Positions 40,093 to 49,685 of a stretch of DNA of 54,043 nt are shown one piece after another; position 1 is the first letter of the stretch; each line of letters begins with the position of its first letter. A model generated the notes under the pieces. The model was not told where the DNA came from. It worked only from the letters and a program-made list of their open reading frames with translations, and did not search any database. The DNA lies in NCBI GenBank assembly GCA_030066875.1, contig JASJAS010000006.1, positions 1 to 54,043 on the forward strand, given 5' to 3'. The translations under genes were made by a program, and so were the position numbers. The stretch is from Acidimicrobiia bacterium (GTDB lineage Bacteria; Actinomycetota; Acidimicrobiia; Spongiisociales; UBA5794).

Positions 40093-41301
40093 CTACCGGT
40101 TGAGGGATTCCCAGTAGAGCTCGATGGGATGGATGACCCGGTAGCTCCCTCCGAGATGCGCTCTGAGTTGGATCTCGCAGCCGGGGTTTGCCGAGACCAC
40201 GGTGCGCGGACCCGCTTGGCGTATCTGCTCCGCCTTGCGGTCGCCGAGCCACTCGGCCGTGTCCGGTTCGTACACCAGGTAGAGCCCGGCGGCACCGCAA
40301 CAAAGCCCATCCGGGTCGATCTCAACGGGGACGTAGCCGGCGGCACGCACGATCGCACGCGGAGCATCGATGATCCCCTGTGCGTGGCGCAAGTGGCATG
40401 GGTCGTGGATAGCCACCTGCCCTCTGTTGGCTTTGCTTGCCGGCAGCTGGCCGCTGGCTATCAGCTCCGCAACGAACTCGGTTACATCGCGGGTTCGTTC
40501 CGCAACCGAGTTACCCCCATCAGCCCAGTGCCCGTAGTCCTTGAGATGCGCCGAGCAGCCGGCGGCGTCGGAGACGATGAAGTCATAGCCGGCAAAGGCG
40601 CCGGTGTTGCGTACCGCCATACGGGCTGCATCGATCTCGGCACCCTCATGAGCAGCCAGCGCACCACAGCACTGTTGGTTTTCCGGGCTGTCAACCTCAT
40701 AGCCGGCCATCTGCAGAACACCTCGGGTCGCATCGTGGACGGCGGGAAACCACTGGTCCATCACACAGCCCGCGAGCAGCGCGACCGAACCTGCCGGGAC
40801 CGCCGGTGTCAAGTCGTGGACCCCGACCGCGGAGTGAGGGAAGACCCGCTGGCGGCGTAGGCCACGCGCGAGCCTCATCCGGCGCGGTAGCAGCCGCATC
40901 ACACCCAGCTTCTGGATGAGACCGACAAAACTGGTGACCAGAGCGAGCAGCCACTTCATGTTCAGGAGCCGGCCCACCAGAAGACGCCTGATCCGCCCCG
41001 TTGTCGTGGGGCGCACGGTCGCGAGATGCGCCCGCGCTCCCTCCATCATCTGGCCGAACGGAACCAATGAAGGACACGCCGCCTCACATGCACGGCACTG
41101 CAGGCAGTAGGACAGCATGGCGGCATACGTTCCATCCGGCTCGACCACACCGTCGGCGACCGCACCCATTGCCGTCAGCCGGCCGCGCGGCGAGGCAGTC
41201 TCATCACCGGTAAGCCGGAATGTCGGGCAATGCGGCAAACACAGCCCGCAGGTGACGCAGGCGTCGAGCTGGGTTTGAGTTGGTCCGAGTAGCGGCTTCA
41301 T
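40093..41301 (-). CDS. glcF: Glycolate oxidase iron-sulfur subunit
   Basis: A 402-residue protein with two [4Fe-4S] ferredoxin motifs (CVTCGLCLPHCPTF and CLQCRACEAACPSLVPFG) and two CCG domains (NQQCCGALAAHEG; DGLCCGAAGLYLVYEP, with HDPCHLRHAQG). It relays electrons from the flavin subunits GlcD and GlcE to the quinone pool during oxidation of glycolate to glyoxylate. The ATG overlaps the glcE stop (ATGA). The longer open frame upstream is excluded because it lies inside glcE. Confidence 0.94.
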   Translation of the reverse strand: MKPLLGPTQTQLDACVTCGLCLPHCPTFRLTGDETASPRGRLTAMGAVADGVVEPDGTYAAMLSYCLQCRACEAACPSLVPFGQMMEGARAHLATVRPTTTGRIRRLLVGRLLNMKWLLALVTSFVGLIQKLGVMRLLPRRMRLARGLRRQRVFPHSAVGVHDLTPAVPAGSVALLAGCVMDQWFPAVHDATRGVLQMAGYEVDSPENQQCCGALAAHEGAEIDAARMAVRNTGAFAGYDFIVSDAAGCSAHLKDYGHWADGGNSVAERTRDVTEFVAELIASGQLPASKANRGQVAIHDPCHLRHAQGIIDAPRAIVRAAGYVPVEIDPDGLCCGAAGLYLVYEPDTAEWLGDRKAEQIRQAGPRTVVSANPGCEIQLRAHLGGSYRVIHPIELYWESLNR

Positions 41302-42422
41302 CAGATGCCTCCTGGGAGGATGCCCGGATTGGCAATGCTTAGGGGATCGAAGGCAGCTTTGACAGCGCGCTGCAATTCGGTCGACTCGGGCACCACACCC
41401 CACGGGTCGAGGTCAGTATCCGCCGGAGCCCGCATCACAACGAGCGCCCCTCCCACAGCTTCTGCCTCGCGACGCATCGCTCCGAGTTCGCCCGACCCTT
41501 CGTCTTCAACGGCAAACCGGACCTCACCGACGCCGTGAGCCGCTTGGTAGGCCCAGCCGTGGCTGCCGATTCGGTCGACAAAACGGGGAACCTGGCCGGC
41601 AGGAACACGAAGGCTCAACTCCCACCGACCGGTCGGCGGGTCCGGCCAGCGATGACCCGAAATCAGACGACCGCCCAGGCGTTCTGCCTGAGCAGCTATC
41701 TCTTCAGAGGTCCCTGCAAGGTATACGACAGCCTTCACCTCGGTTTCGATCACCGCCAGCGGCCTGTATGCATTGCTGAGCGCTACCCGAGGGTCGGCGA
41801 CCTCCACCATCCCTTGGGCCGCGGCCAACGGCCACAACTTGAGGCACACTGCGCCGATCAAACCGAGGGCACCGAGGGACCCGACGACCAGCCGCGGCAA
41901 ATCGTATCCGGTCACGTTCTTGACGAGACGGCCCCCTCCACGAACCACCCGACCATCCCCAGTTGCCAGCACAACTTCGAGAACCCGATCCCTGGTAGGC
42001 CCGTAGCGCAGGCGCCGCCATCCCGACAGTCCGGCGGCGACCACACCGCCGACGGTTGCCCCGGGTGCGGTCTCGGGTAGCACCGCGGTTTGGCCTCGCT
42101 GCTGCAACTGGGCCTCGAGATCGGCAACGGTCAACCCTGGTTCAACAACGATCGTCAGGTCTTCGACCTGCCAATCGATCACCCGGCTCATGCGGTGGGT
42201 GGTCAGCACCACGTCTGCTGCAACCGCGTTGCCCATTCCCTGGTGGGTCCCACCTCCCCAGAACAGAACCCGCAAGCCGCTCTTCGCCGCAAACCGAAGC
42301 ACTGCGGCCGCGTCGTCGACCTTCTCTGGTGAGATCGTGAAGTCGGTCTCCGGGGCACCCGGGACGGAATCGGACAACAATCCGTCGGCAAGTTTGGCCA
42401 GTTCCGCCCGCAGTGAAGTCAT
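41301..42422 (-). CDS. glcE: Glycolate oxidase FAD-binding subunit
   Basis: A 373-residue FAD-binding PCMH-type protein. The FAD-binding elements are GLRVLFWGGGTHQGMGNAV, TAPGATVGGVV-type (ETAPGATVGGVVAAGLSG) and the pre-C-terminal KNVTGYDLPRLVVGSLGALG. The C-terminus AAFDPLSIANPGILPGGI matches the NPG motif near the end of the family. GlcE is the second flavin subunit of the GlcDEF complex. Four-base overlaps join it to glcD and glcF. Confidence 0.94.
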   Translation of the reverse strand: MTSLRAELAKLADGLLSDSVPGAPETDFTISPEKVDDAAAVLRFAAKSGLRVLFWGGGTHQGMGNAVAADVVLTTHRMSRVIDWQVEDLTIVVEPGLTVADLEAQLQQRGQTAVLPETAPGATVGGVVAAGLSGWRRLRYGPTRDRVLEVVLATGDGRVVRGGGRLVKNVTGYDLPRLVVGSLGALGLIGAVCLKLWPLAAAQGMVEVADPRVALSNAYRPLAVIETEVKAVVYLAGTSEEIAAQAERLGGRLISGHRWPDPPTGRWELSLRVPAGQVPRFVDRIGSHGWAYQAAHGVGEVRFAVEDEGSGELGAMRREAEAVGGALVVMRAPADTDLDPWGVVPESTELQRAVKAAFDPLSIANPGILPGGI

Positions 42423-43840
42423 TGTGCGCCCCCGCCCGGCAACTCACCGAGGTCGTAGTCGTAGCAGCGCGCCCCTGTGGGCAACACCTTCCCGGGATTG
42501 AGCAGTCCATCCGCATCGAATGCTTCCCGCAAGCGGGCCTGAGCATCGAGATCCACGGGGTCGAACACAAGACCCATCAGGTCCCTCTTCTCCAACCCGA
42601 TCCCGTGCTCGCCGGTGAGAGACCCGCCGGCGGCCACCGATGCTCGCACCATCTCCTCAGCGGCGGCTCGCACCCTTTGCTCCGACCCCGGTTCGCGGGC
42701 GTCATAGGCAACGAGGGGATGCAGGTTGCCGTCGCCGGCGTGAAAGACATTCAACATTTCCAGACCGTGACTCTCGCCGATGGCATAGATCTGCGTCATG
42801 ACATCGACCAGCTTGGTACGCGGAACCACGGTGTCGTGCAGGTAGTAGTCCGGAGCCGCCTGCGCCACTGCCCCAAATGCGCTCTTCCTGGCCTTCCACA
42901 ACAAGGCACGTTCTGCTTCATCGGCCGCCACCTTCACCGAAGTGGCACCCGCCTCGATGGCGATGCGTTCGACAACATCCGCCTCGGCCGCAACCCCGGC
43001 CTCGAGTCCAACCAGCTCGGCCAGCAGGACTGCGGCGGCATCCACCGGAAGGTCGCCGTGGATGAAGCCCTCGACCGCGATCATCATTGGCTGATCCATC
43101 ACCTCCAACGCTGCCGGGACGATCCCTGCTGCGATTGTCCCGGAAACTGCCGCGGCCGCCGCCTGGATCGAGTCGAACGTCACGAGCATCGTGCGGATCG
43201 CCGGGGGGTTCTCGGTGAGCTTGACGAGGATCTTGGTCACAATGCCCAACGTCCCTTCGGAGCCGACGACTACCCCGCGCAGATCGAGGCCCGAGGGATC
43301 GGGCGCCTTGCTCCCGATCATCACGACATCCCCGGTGGCGGTGACCATTTCCATACCGAGAATGTGGACAACCGTGGTTCCCTCAGCGAGACAGTGCGGA
43401 CCGCCCGCATTGGTCGCGACATTGCCGCCGATGGTGCAGGCCGCTTGCGAGGACGGGTCGGGGGCGTAGTGGAGCCCAAGATGCTCGGTAGCACGGGAGA
43501 GATCCAGGTTGAGCACACCGGCACCAACCCAGGCGGTGCGCGCTTCGGCATCAATCTCCAGAATGTCGTTCAATCTGGTGAGAACCACCAGCAATGCCGG
43601 TTCAGCGGGGACGGCACCTCCGGCCAGTCCGGTTCCTGCTCCGCGCGCAACGACAGGGGCCTGGTACTTGCGTGCCAACCGAACACATGCAGCAACTTCT
43701 TGGGTGGTCTCAGGGAGGACAGCGGCAATGGCTTTGCCTCGGGTTACTCCGGCATCTTTGTCGTAGACGAGCAACTCCAACGGATGGGAGTGAACTCGCT
43801 CCGGCCCGAGGGTCGCAATGAGGTCGGATTCGAGGGACAT
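42419..43840 (-). CDS. glcD: Glycolate oxidase subunit, FAD-linked
   Basis: A 473-residue flavoprotein of the GlcD/D-lactate dehydrogenase family. FAD-binding motifs are PVVARGAGTGLAGGAVP and IGGNVATNAGGPHCLAEG with VVVGSEGTLGIVTKI; the substrate side has NVFHAGDGNLHPLV and GEHGIGLEKRDLM, and the C-terminus DGLLNPGKVLPTG. It oxidises glycolate (possibly D-lactate) at the membrane with GlcE and GlcF. The ATG at 43840 is the only in-frame start near the family N-terminus; its ribosome binding site (GGGAG) is poorly placed, so the start is less sure than the gene. Confidence 0.94.
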   Translation of the reverse strand: MSLESDLIATLGPERVHSHPLELLVYDKDAGVTRGKAIAAVLPETTQEVAACVRLARKYQAPVVARGAGTGLAGGAVPAEPALLVVLTRLNDILEIDAEARTAWVGAGVLNLDLSRATEHLGLHYAPDPSSQAACTIGGNVATNAGGPHCLAEGTTVVHILGMEMVTATGDVVMIGSKAPDPSGLDLRGVVVGSEGTLGIVTKILVKLTENPPAIRTMLVTFDSIQAAAAAVSGTIAAGIVPAALEVMDQPMMIAVEGFIHGDLPVDAAAVLLAELVGLEAGVAAEADVVERIAIEAGATSVKVAADEAERALLWKARKSAFGAVAQAAPDYYLHDTVVPRTKLVDVMTQIYAIGESHGLEMLNVFHAGDGNLHPLVAYDAREPGSEQRVRAAAEEMVRASVAAGGSLTGEHGIGLEKRDLMGLVFDPVDLDAQARLREAFDADGLLNPGKVLPTGARCYDYDLGELPGGGAQ

Positions 43841-43950
43841 AGGCCGGGTCGCGCTCCCGGATGCCCGGGATAAGCGTCCATCCTCCTTCCTCCCGCGGGG
43901 CCGCAGCCATCCTCGGCTCAACCCCGACAACACCAGTGTTCCTAGGCTAG

Positions 43951-45801
43951 CTACCCGACGGGCACCAGAACTCTAAGCGCCTCGCCGGATCCGGTGCCGG
44001 CCCCGTAGCCGGCGACAATTGGGACCTGACCGACCTCCTGCCAGCTATCCGGATAACCCGGGATGAGTTCCGCCATGCACTCCGCAAGTTCCGCTGTCGG
44101 ATCGTCGTTACCGATCACCATGGTTGTTGCCGCTAGATGATTGGGCACGGTGCGCATCGATCTACACACTTCGCCCTGGTCTCCCGACTCTGCAGGCAGC
44201 ACCCACAATGCTCCCGGCGCCGTGGCATCGATCGAATACACCAGGCCGGGCAGCAGCGCAAAGGCGAAAACGTTGTCGCCAGCCTGAAAGCCCGTTTCGG
44301 CCTCGACCAGCGAATGACTCTGTCTGATGAGCTCGGCGCTGACCTCATCGAGCAAGATCCCGTCGAGGCGCGGGATGTCGGCAACCGCCTGGGTCTGTTC
44401 CAGTCGTGATGTCGGCAAGCGGTATGGATCGACGACCACGCCCTCGCCGATCTGGGCGGCGAACAGCAGCGCAATAACCGGGAGGGCCAGCACATATCGC
44501 AGATTCGCGGTGTCCCTCGCCGAGCGTCCGGTTGCGGCTAAGGCAAGCACCAGCGCAGCGCCATAGCCGGCTCCGCCATGCATTGCGCTGACCAGAATCG
44601 GCGAGTTGGAGCCGAGTGCCGTTGCCAGCGGGATGGCAAGAAGCGTCACGATCAACGTTGCCAGTCTGACTCCGGACGGCGACCACCGGCCAGCGCGAGA
44701 TTCCGTCAAGGCATTGTTTCGGATCGCGACGAGGCAAAGGGAAATCAGCCCAAGAGCCACGAACACACCCACTACTGCCCGGTGAGTACTCACGGTGTCG
44801 AGATATGAGGCACTGGGGATCTCGGCGACGAGATAGGTGGCTCCGGCAAGGGAAACGAGAATTGCCGGGCGTCGCCTCGACTCAAACGTCCGGGCCAACA
44901 AGACTCCCCCGAACAGGCCTACCAGGGCGAGGATCCGAACCGGGTCTTCAACCACGGTTCGAAACACCTCCCACAAGAACCCGTAGACGTACAGGCTCAT
45001 CAGGCGTATGGGACCGTAATCCGCATCGGCCATGATGCCGGCGGTCCCGAACATGTCCGACGCCGAAAAGAGGCCGATGCCGGTCCCATCGGACAGCAGC
45101 AGCCCAGTTGCTAGAGCGGACGCGAGCAGATAGCGGACCAGCGCCCAGCCGCGTCTGCGCAGCGTCACGAAGATCACGCCAGTGGCGAACGCGGCCACGG
45201 CCACAACTGTCGGGAACTTCACGTAGAAGAGCAATGCCAGCAGCGCGCCGCAGACGACGCCGAGAAGACGAACCCCGGATCTCGATCCGTTCTTGGCCAT
45301 GACAAGTGCCAACAAGCACAAGCCGATGACGAGCTGGATCAAGGCGGCCGCCAGGGTGTTGTACGAAACGGTTAGAGGGGCCCATGCGTATCCGAGGAGC
45401 CCGGTCAACAAGATCAGCGATGTACCGACCGGAACCGGGGGCAGGCCCGATCGGTACTCCGGAAGCCATGCGGCCACGTACTTGTAGACGCCGACGGCCA
45501 GAACGGCGGCTCCACTCAGCAGCGCCACGAGGCCCATCACCCTGTAGCCGACTATCCCGAACTGGCCCGGCCCGTCGAGAAGCGTGACTAGACGGTGATA
45601 TTGGAACACCAAGGCATCGGGCGGCACTGCTTCGGGGTGTGCATAGAGTTGCAGATAGAAGCCCTCATCCGTCAGATCGAGACCTCGGTTGCGGGCCCAC
45701 AACACCACCGCAACCACACCAACAAGTAGACCGACTACCCCGTAGGCGGCCCATTGCAGACGACTCGGTTGTGCTGTCGGTCTCGGATCCGGGTTCACCA
45801 A
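43951..45801 (-). CDS. GT-C-like polytopic membrane protein (possible glycosyltransferase)
   Basis: A 616-residue protein with about twelve helices and a C-terminal external domain (about 490-616). The first external loop holds RGLDLTDEGFYLQLYAH: the paired acidic residues after the first helix recall the catalytic DE of GT39/GT83-type enzymes that use lipid-linked sugars. The next segment LVFQYHRLVTLL fits a substrate-binding loop. Three cysteines occur, two of them in the tail. No named family is certain. GGAGG lies before the GTG start. Neighbours do not form a clear envelope cluster. Confidence 0.72.
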   Translation of the reverse strand: MVNPDPRPTAQPSRLQWAAYGVVGLLVGVVAVVLWARNRGLDLTDEGFYLQLYAHPEAVPPDALVFQYHRLVTLLDGPGQFGIVGYRVMGLVALLSGAAVLAVGVYKYVAAWLPEYRSGLPPVPVGTSLILLTGLLGYAWAPLTVSYNTLAAALIQLVIGLCLLALVMAKNGSRSGVRLLGVVCGALLALLFYVKFPTVVAVAAFATGVIFVTLRRRGWALVRYLLASALATGLLLSDGTGIGLFSASDMFGTAGIMADADYGPIRLMSLYVYGFLWEVFRTVVEDPVRILALVGLFGGVLLARTFESRRRPAILVSLAGATYLVAEIPSASYLDTVSTHRAVVGVFVALGLISLCLVAIRNNALTESRAGRWSPSGVRLATLIVTLLAIPLATALGSNSPILVSAMHGGAGYGAALVLALAATGRSARDTANLRYVLALPVIALLFAAQIGEGVVVDPYRLPTSRLEQTQAVADIPRLDGILLDEVSAELIRQSHSLVEAETGFQAGDNVFAFALLPGLVYSIDATAPGALWVLPAESGDQGEVCRSMRTVPNHLAATTMVIGNDDPTAELAECMAELIPGYPDSWQEVGQVPIVAGYGAGTGSGEALRVLVPVG

Positions 45802-45870
45802 GCCTCCACCTGGCTGTTTCCGTTGGGGATTTCATCGGACCCACGCAACGGCGTCCTTAGCGACGAGTAC

Positions 45871-47412
45871 TCACGAACCCCAGCCGCCGCCTCCCGGGGT
45901 CATCACGAGCAACCTGTCCCCGGCCCGTACCTCGACCGTGGTCTTGCCGGGGAGCCTCTCCCGGGAGCCATCATGCTTGATCAGCCAATCCTCCCCCACA
46001 GCGCCGGGTCCTCCCCCAGCCAATCCCCACGGGGGATTGCGCCGCCGCTCCCCCATCAACGACACCGCAGCGTCGGTGAGGAACTCAATCTCTCGTTCAA
46101 TCCCCTCACCACCGCGGTGAAGACCCGCGCCGCCGCTGCCGGTTCGCAACCGATACCGCAACACCCGAAATGGGTAGTGCGCTTCCAGCGACTCAATTGG
46201 GGTGTTCTTGGTGTTGGTCATGCCGGTGTGAATACCCGATTGCCCTGCCCGGCCGGGGCGGCCTCCCTGGCCGCCTCCGAGGGTTTCGTAGTAGGCGAAT
46301 TCGTCATTCCCGATCAACACGTTGTTCATCGTTCCCTGACTCGCGGCGGGGATCCTGTCGGGCGCCGCCTGCGCCAAGGCACCCAGTAGGCAGTCGGCGA
46401 TCCGTTGACTGGTTTCGACGTTGCCGGCCGCCACCGCAGCGGGTGGATCCGCGTTGACCAGGGAGCCTGCGGGCACAGCTAGCTGGATCGGTCGGTAGCA
46501 GCCCCCGTTGGCGGGGATTGTCGGGTCGGTTGCTACCCGCACTGCGTAGTAGAGACAAGAACGGGTGACGGCGTCAACCGCGTTGATGTTGCCCGCAACC
46601 TGCGGATGGGTGCCGGCGAAGTCCGCCGACAGCTCGGCACCATCGATCGTCACGCCAACGGCAACAGGGAGATCGTCGTCGCCCCACTCCATGACGTCGG
46701 TGAACTGGTAGGTGCCATCCGGGAGCGCCGCGATCGCGGTCCGCATCCGTCGTTCTCCGTAGTCGAGCAACGCGGCCATCATCTCTAGGTAACGAGCGGT
46801 ACCGGTCGCCGCCACCAGCTGTTCGATTCGGGCTGCACCCGCCTCGTTGGCTCCGAGCTGGGCCGACAGGTCCCCTAGGCGTTCCGCAGGGGTGCGGGTC
46901 GCGGCGAGAAAGGGTTCCGTGAAGCTCTCGAGCCACTGTCCGTTTCGCACGGCGAGTGTTGGCGCAACGCGATGGCCTTCTTGGTCGACGTCGGTGGCAT
47001 GTGCCGGCATCGAGCCGGGAGCCTCGCCGCCAACATCGGCGTGGTGGGCCCGATTCGCTACCCAACCCACCTGGGTGCCGTCCACGTGTACCGGGCGGAC
47101 CAACGTCAGATCGTTGAGGTGCGTTCCTCCGTGATAGGGATCATTGACTGCGTACTGGGTATCGGGCTGCATTTGGTCACCGAATCTCCCCAGCACCGCA
47201 GCGACAGAGGCCGGCATCGAGCCGAGGTGGACCGGGATGTGCTCGGCTTGTGCCAGCATTTCTCCGCTGGGTACGAACACCGCGGCCGAGCAGTCGGCTC
47301 GTTCCTTGATGTTTGGCGAATAGGCGGTGCGTCGTAATACCAGGCCCATCTCGTCGGCGACGGCAGCGAGCCGGTTTCTGGCCACCTCGAGCGTGACCGG
47401 ATCAATGCTCAC
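45871..47412 (-). CDS. Hydantoinase/5-oxoprolinase B subunit
   Basis: A 513-residue HyuB-family protein. Family features include VTLEVARNRLAAVADEMG at the start, SPNIKERADCSAAVF, NDPYHGGTHLNDLTLVRPV (metal and substrate region) and the C-terminal GGGGWGS. HyuA/HyuB pairs hydrolyse hydantoins or 5-oxoproline with ATP, and the same family includes acetone carboxylase subunits; which reaction applies cannot be read from sequence. The GTG start overlaps the hyuA stop (GTGA), with GGAGGTGGAG just upstream. Confidence 0.93.
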   Translation of the reverse strand: MSIDPVTLEVARNRLAAVADEMGLVLRRTAYSPNIKERADCSAAVFVPSGEMLAQAEHIPVHLGSMPASVAAVLGRFGDQMQPDTQYAVNDPYHGGTHLNDLTLVRPVHVDGTQVGWVANRAHHADVGGEAPGSMPAHATDVDQEGHRVAPTLAVRNGQWLESFTEPFLAATRTPAERLGDLSAQLGANEAGAARIEQLVAATGTARYLEMMAALLDYGERRMRTAIAALPDGTYQFTDVMEWGDDDLPVAVGVTIDGAELSADFAGTHPQVAGNINAVDAVTRSCLYYAVRVATDPTIPANGGCYRPIQLAVPAGSLVNADPPAAVAAGNVETSQRIADCLLGALAQAAPDRIPAASQGTMNNVLIGNDEFAYYETLGGGQGGRPGRAGQSGIHTGMTNTKNTPIESLEAHYPFRVLRYRLRTGSGGAGLHRGGEGIEREIEFLTDAAVSLMGERRRNPPWGLAGGGPGAVGEDWLIKHDGSRERLPGKTTVEVRAGDRLLVMTPGGGGWGS

Positions 47413-49346
47413 CACTCCACCTCCAGGGCTCCGCTGTCGTGAACCAAGGCGCGCTCACCAGGGGCGAGATAGGTGGTGGCCTCGCGTTCCTCGATGATGG
47501 CCGGGCCAAGGACCTCCGACCCGGGGCTGAGCCCGGATCGGTTCACAACACGTGACTCGACTGGCCCTGCGGCGGTGACCACCGTCCGGCCGGGCAGCTC
47601 GCTGCCACCGGTGGGTGACACCTCCGGAAGGTCGGCCCACGTCATTAGCGGCCGGGCCGTGCTCTCGGCCCGTACTGTGACTATTTCGACCGGATCACCT
47701 TCTCGTGCAAAACCGTTTCTCTCGCGGTGTGTGCTGTGGAAGCGTTCGGTCAGGACCTTCCACCCCTCTCCGGGCTCGTACGGAACGGTGGTTTCGTGAG
47801 ACTGCCCCCGGTACCTGACGTCGGCGAATCCTGTCGATGAGCCACCGGCGACGCCGTCGGCCGCGAGCCGCCTCCGCGAGGTCTCGATTGCCTCAGAGAT
47901 CGCACCATCCAGGTTGCCGCCCTGCTCGAGCAGCACCGATTGTGCGGTGTCGACACGGGGCGGGCTCAGCAGCAGGCCGAGCGCTGAGAAGACTCCGCAG
48001 TAAGGGGGAACCACTACCCCGGCCATCCCCAGTCGCCGCGCCAGCGCCGTCGCGTGGAGCCCTCCTGCGCCGCCGAACGCAACAAGAACTGCCTCCCGCG
48101 GGTCGACACCCTGTTCGATCGACACCGCTCGGATTGCTCCTGCCATAACTTCCTCGACGACCGCCACTACCCCTTGCGCTGTTCTAGTTGCGGTCAGCCC
48201 AAGTTGCCCACCGATCGACGTCATGGCCTCTGCGGCGAGCCGCGGCCTGATCGGCAGTGTCCCCGCCAGGCTCCCGCCCGGATCGATGCGCCCGAGGACG
48301 ACGTTGGCGTCGGTCACCGTCGGCTCGGTGCCTCCCTTTCCATAGCAAGCCGGCCCCGGCACCGCTCCCGATGATTGAGGGCCAACTCGGAGTGACCCGC
48401 CATCATCCACCCAGGCTACGGAACCACCTCCGGCACCGACGGTGTGGATTGCTACCGACGGCATCCGACATGGATAGCCGGCCACCGCCCGTTCGTAGAG
48501 CACCTCGGGACGGCCGTCTTCGATCCGGCAGACATCGGTCGAGGTACCACCCATGTCGAAAGAGATCAGCCTGCTTTGCCCTAGGGCCTCTCCAAGCGCG
48601 CCGGCGGCTACCACCCCGGCGGCCGGCCCAGAAAGCAGAATCGATGCCGGGAGCGCAGCCGCCTCATCGATGGGAATGAGCCCCCCCGAAGACCGCATTA
48701 CCTTGATGTCGCCGGGGAGGCGGGCTTCTTCGGCTCGGGAAGCCAAGCGACGGAGATAGCGGCCCGTCGTGGGCATGAGGTAGGCGTTGAGCACGGTGGT
48801 CACAGTGCGTTCGAACTCGCGGAACTCGGGTACCACACTGCTCGAAAGCGCAACCGGCAACTCCGGCCGGCGAGCGGTGATCGCGGCGGCAAGAGCCTCT
48901 TCCGCCACGGCATCTTGGTAGCCGTAAAGGAGGGAAATCGCAACGGCTTGGATATCCTCCAAGCGCTCGGCAAGGGTGTCTGTGTCTGCCTCGAAACGGT
49001 GCGCCCGTGCCACGAGCGGCAAGGCGCGATCGTCAAAGCTGTCGTAGAGCGATGGTCGATCCTGGCGGCCGATCTCGATGACATCGGCGAAGCCGGGAGT
49101 CGTGATCAGCGCCGTTAGCGCTCCCTTCTTCTCGAGCAGCGCGTTCGTGGCCACAGTCGTCCCATGGAGAAACCGAGCAGCGGAAACAGGCAAGGCCCCG
49201 GCACCGGCGACAACGGCAATGCTCTGGTCTTCCGGGCTCGATGCAACCTTCCCGGTGATGAGACGGTCCCCGTCCCATCCAACAAGATCAGTAAAGGTGC
49301 CGCCCACGTCCGCGCCTAGCGCGCCCGGGATGCGGCGGGCGGTCAT
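47409..49346 (-). CDS. Hydantoinase/5-oxoprolinase A subunit (ATP-binding)
   Basis: A 645-residue actin/hexokinase-fold protein. Phosphate-binding motifs are GADVGGTFTDLVGWDG near the N-terminus and SFDMGGTSTDVCRIEDG in the middle, with AARFLHGTTVATNALLEKKG between and IHTVGAGGGSVAWVD after. It supplies the ATP-dependent half of the HyuAB complex. GAGGAT lies five bases before the ATG; the longer open frame upstream has no support and would run through the divergent Nfu-like gene. Confidence 0.92.
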   Translation of the reverse strand: MTARRIPGALGADVGGTFTDLVGWDGDRLITGKVASSPEDQSIAVVAGAGALPVSAARFLHGTTVATNALLEKKGALTALITTPGFADVIEIGRQDRPSLYDSFDDRALPLVARAHRFEADTDTLAERLEDIQAVAISLLYGYQDAVAEEALAAAITARRPELPVALSSSVVPEFREFERTVTTVLNAYLMPTTGRYLRRLASRAEEARLPGDIKVMRSSGGLIPIDEAAALPASILLSGPAAGVVAAGALGEALGQSRLISFDMGGTSTDVCRIEDGRPEVLYERAVAGYPCRMPSVAIHTVGAGGGSVAWVDDGGSLRVGPQSSGAVPGPACYGKGGTEPTVTDANVVLGRIDPGGSLAGTLPIRPRLAAEAMTSIGGQLGLTATRTAQGVVAVVEEVMAGAIRAVSIEQGVDPREAVLVAFGGAGGLHATALARRLGMAGVVVPPYCGVFSALGLLLSPPRVDTAQSVLLEQGGNLDGAISEAIETSRRRLAADGVAGGSSTGFADVRYRGQSHETTVPYEPGEGWKVLTERFHSTHRERNGFAREGDPVEIVTVRAESTARPLMTWADLPEVSPTGGSELPGRTVVTAAGPVESRVVNRSGLSPGSEVLGPAIIEEREATTYLAPGERALVHDSGALEVEW

Positions 49347-49379
49347 GTACCATCCTCGATGGTCACGAGTGAGGTGTCG

Positions 49380-49637
49380 ATGCCGGTCACAGTCAGTTCC
49401 ACACCAAACCCGAACGCCGCGAAGTTCACTGTCGGTGTTCCCGTCGGGGGCCCAACGACGTTTGTCCCCAGCCAACCCACCGACGACCCGCTCGGTAGTG
49501 CGTTGTTGCAGCTGCCAGGTGTGGCCAGCGTGTTCTTGACGGCGGACTTCGTCACGCTCAACAAGTTACCGGACGCCGCTTGGGATTCGATCATCGAGCC
49601 CGCCAAGGAGATCTTGGAGGCGCACTTCATCGATTGA
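49380..49637 (+). CDS. Nfu/NifU N-terminal domain protein, without the C-terminal CxxC domain
   Basis: An 85-residue protein equal to the N-terminal scaffold domain of Nfu: TPNPNAAKFTVG at the start, DDPLGSALLQLPGVASVFL in the middle, DFVTLNKLPDAAWDSI near the end. The iron-sulfur-binding CxxC domain that normally follows is missing and the protein has no cysteine. It may bind partner proteins only. I prefer the ATG after GTGAGGTG; an ATG at 49359 is in frame. It is divergent from hyuA, 33 bases away. Confidence 0.8.
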   Translation: MPVTVSSTPNPNAAKFTVGVPVGGPTTFVPSQPTDDPLGSALLQLPGVASVFLTADFVTLNKLPDAAWDSIIEPAKEILEAHFID

Positions 49638-49685
49638 GGCAGCTCCCCGTTCTCCATTCGGCGCTACATACTCGGGGGCCCACAA

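Noticed and set aside
42413-43873. 486-codon open frame antisense to glcD
   Set aside because: Antisense to a gene with clear FAD motifs; composition is rich in Arg, His and Gly as expected from a shadow frame.
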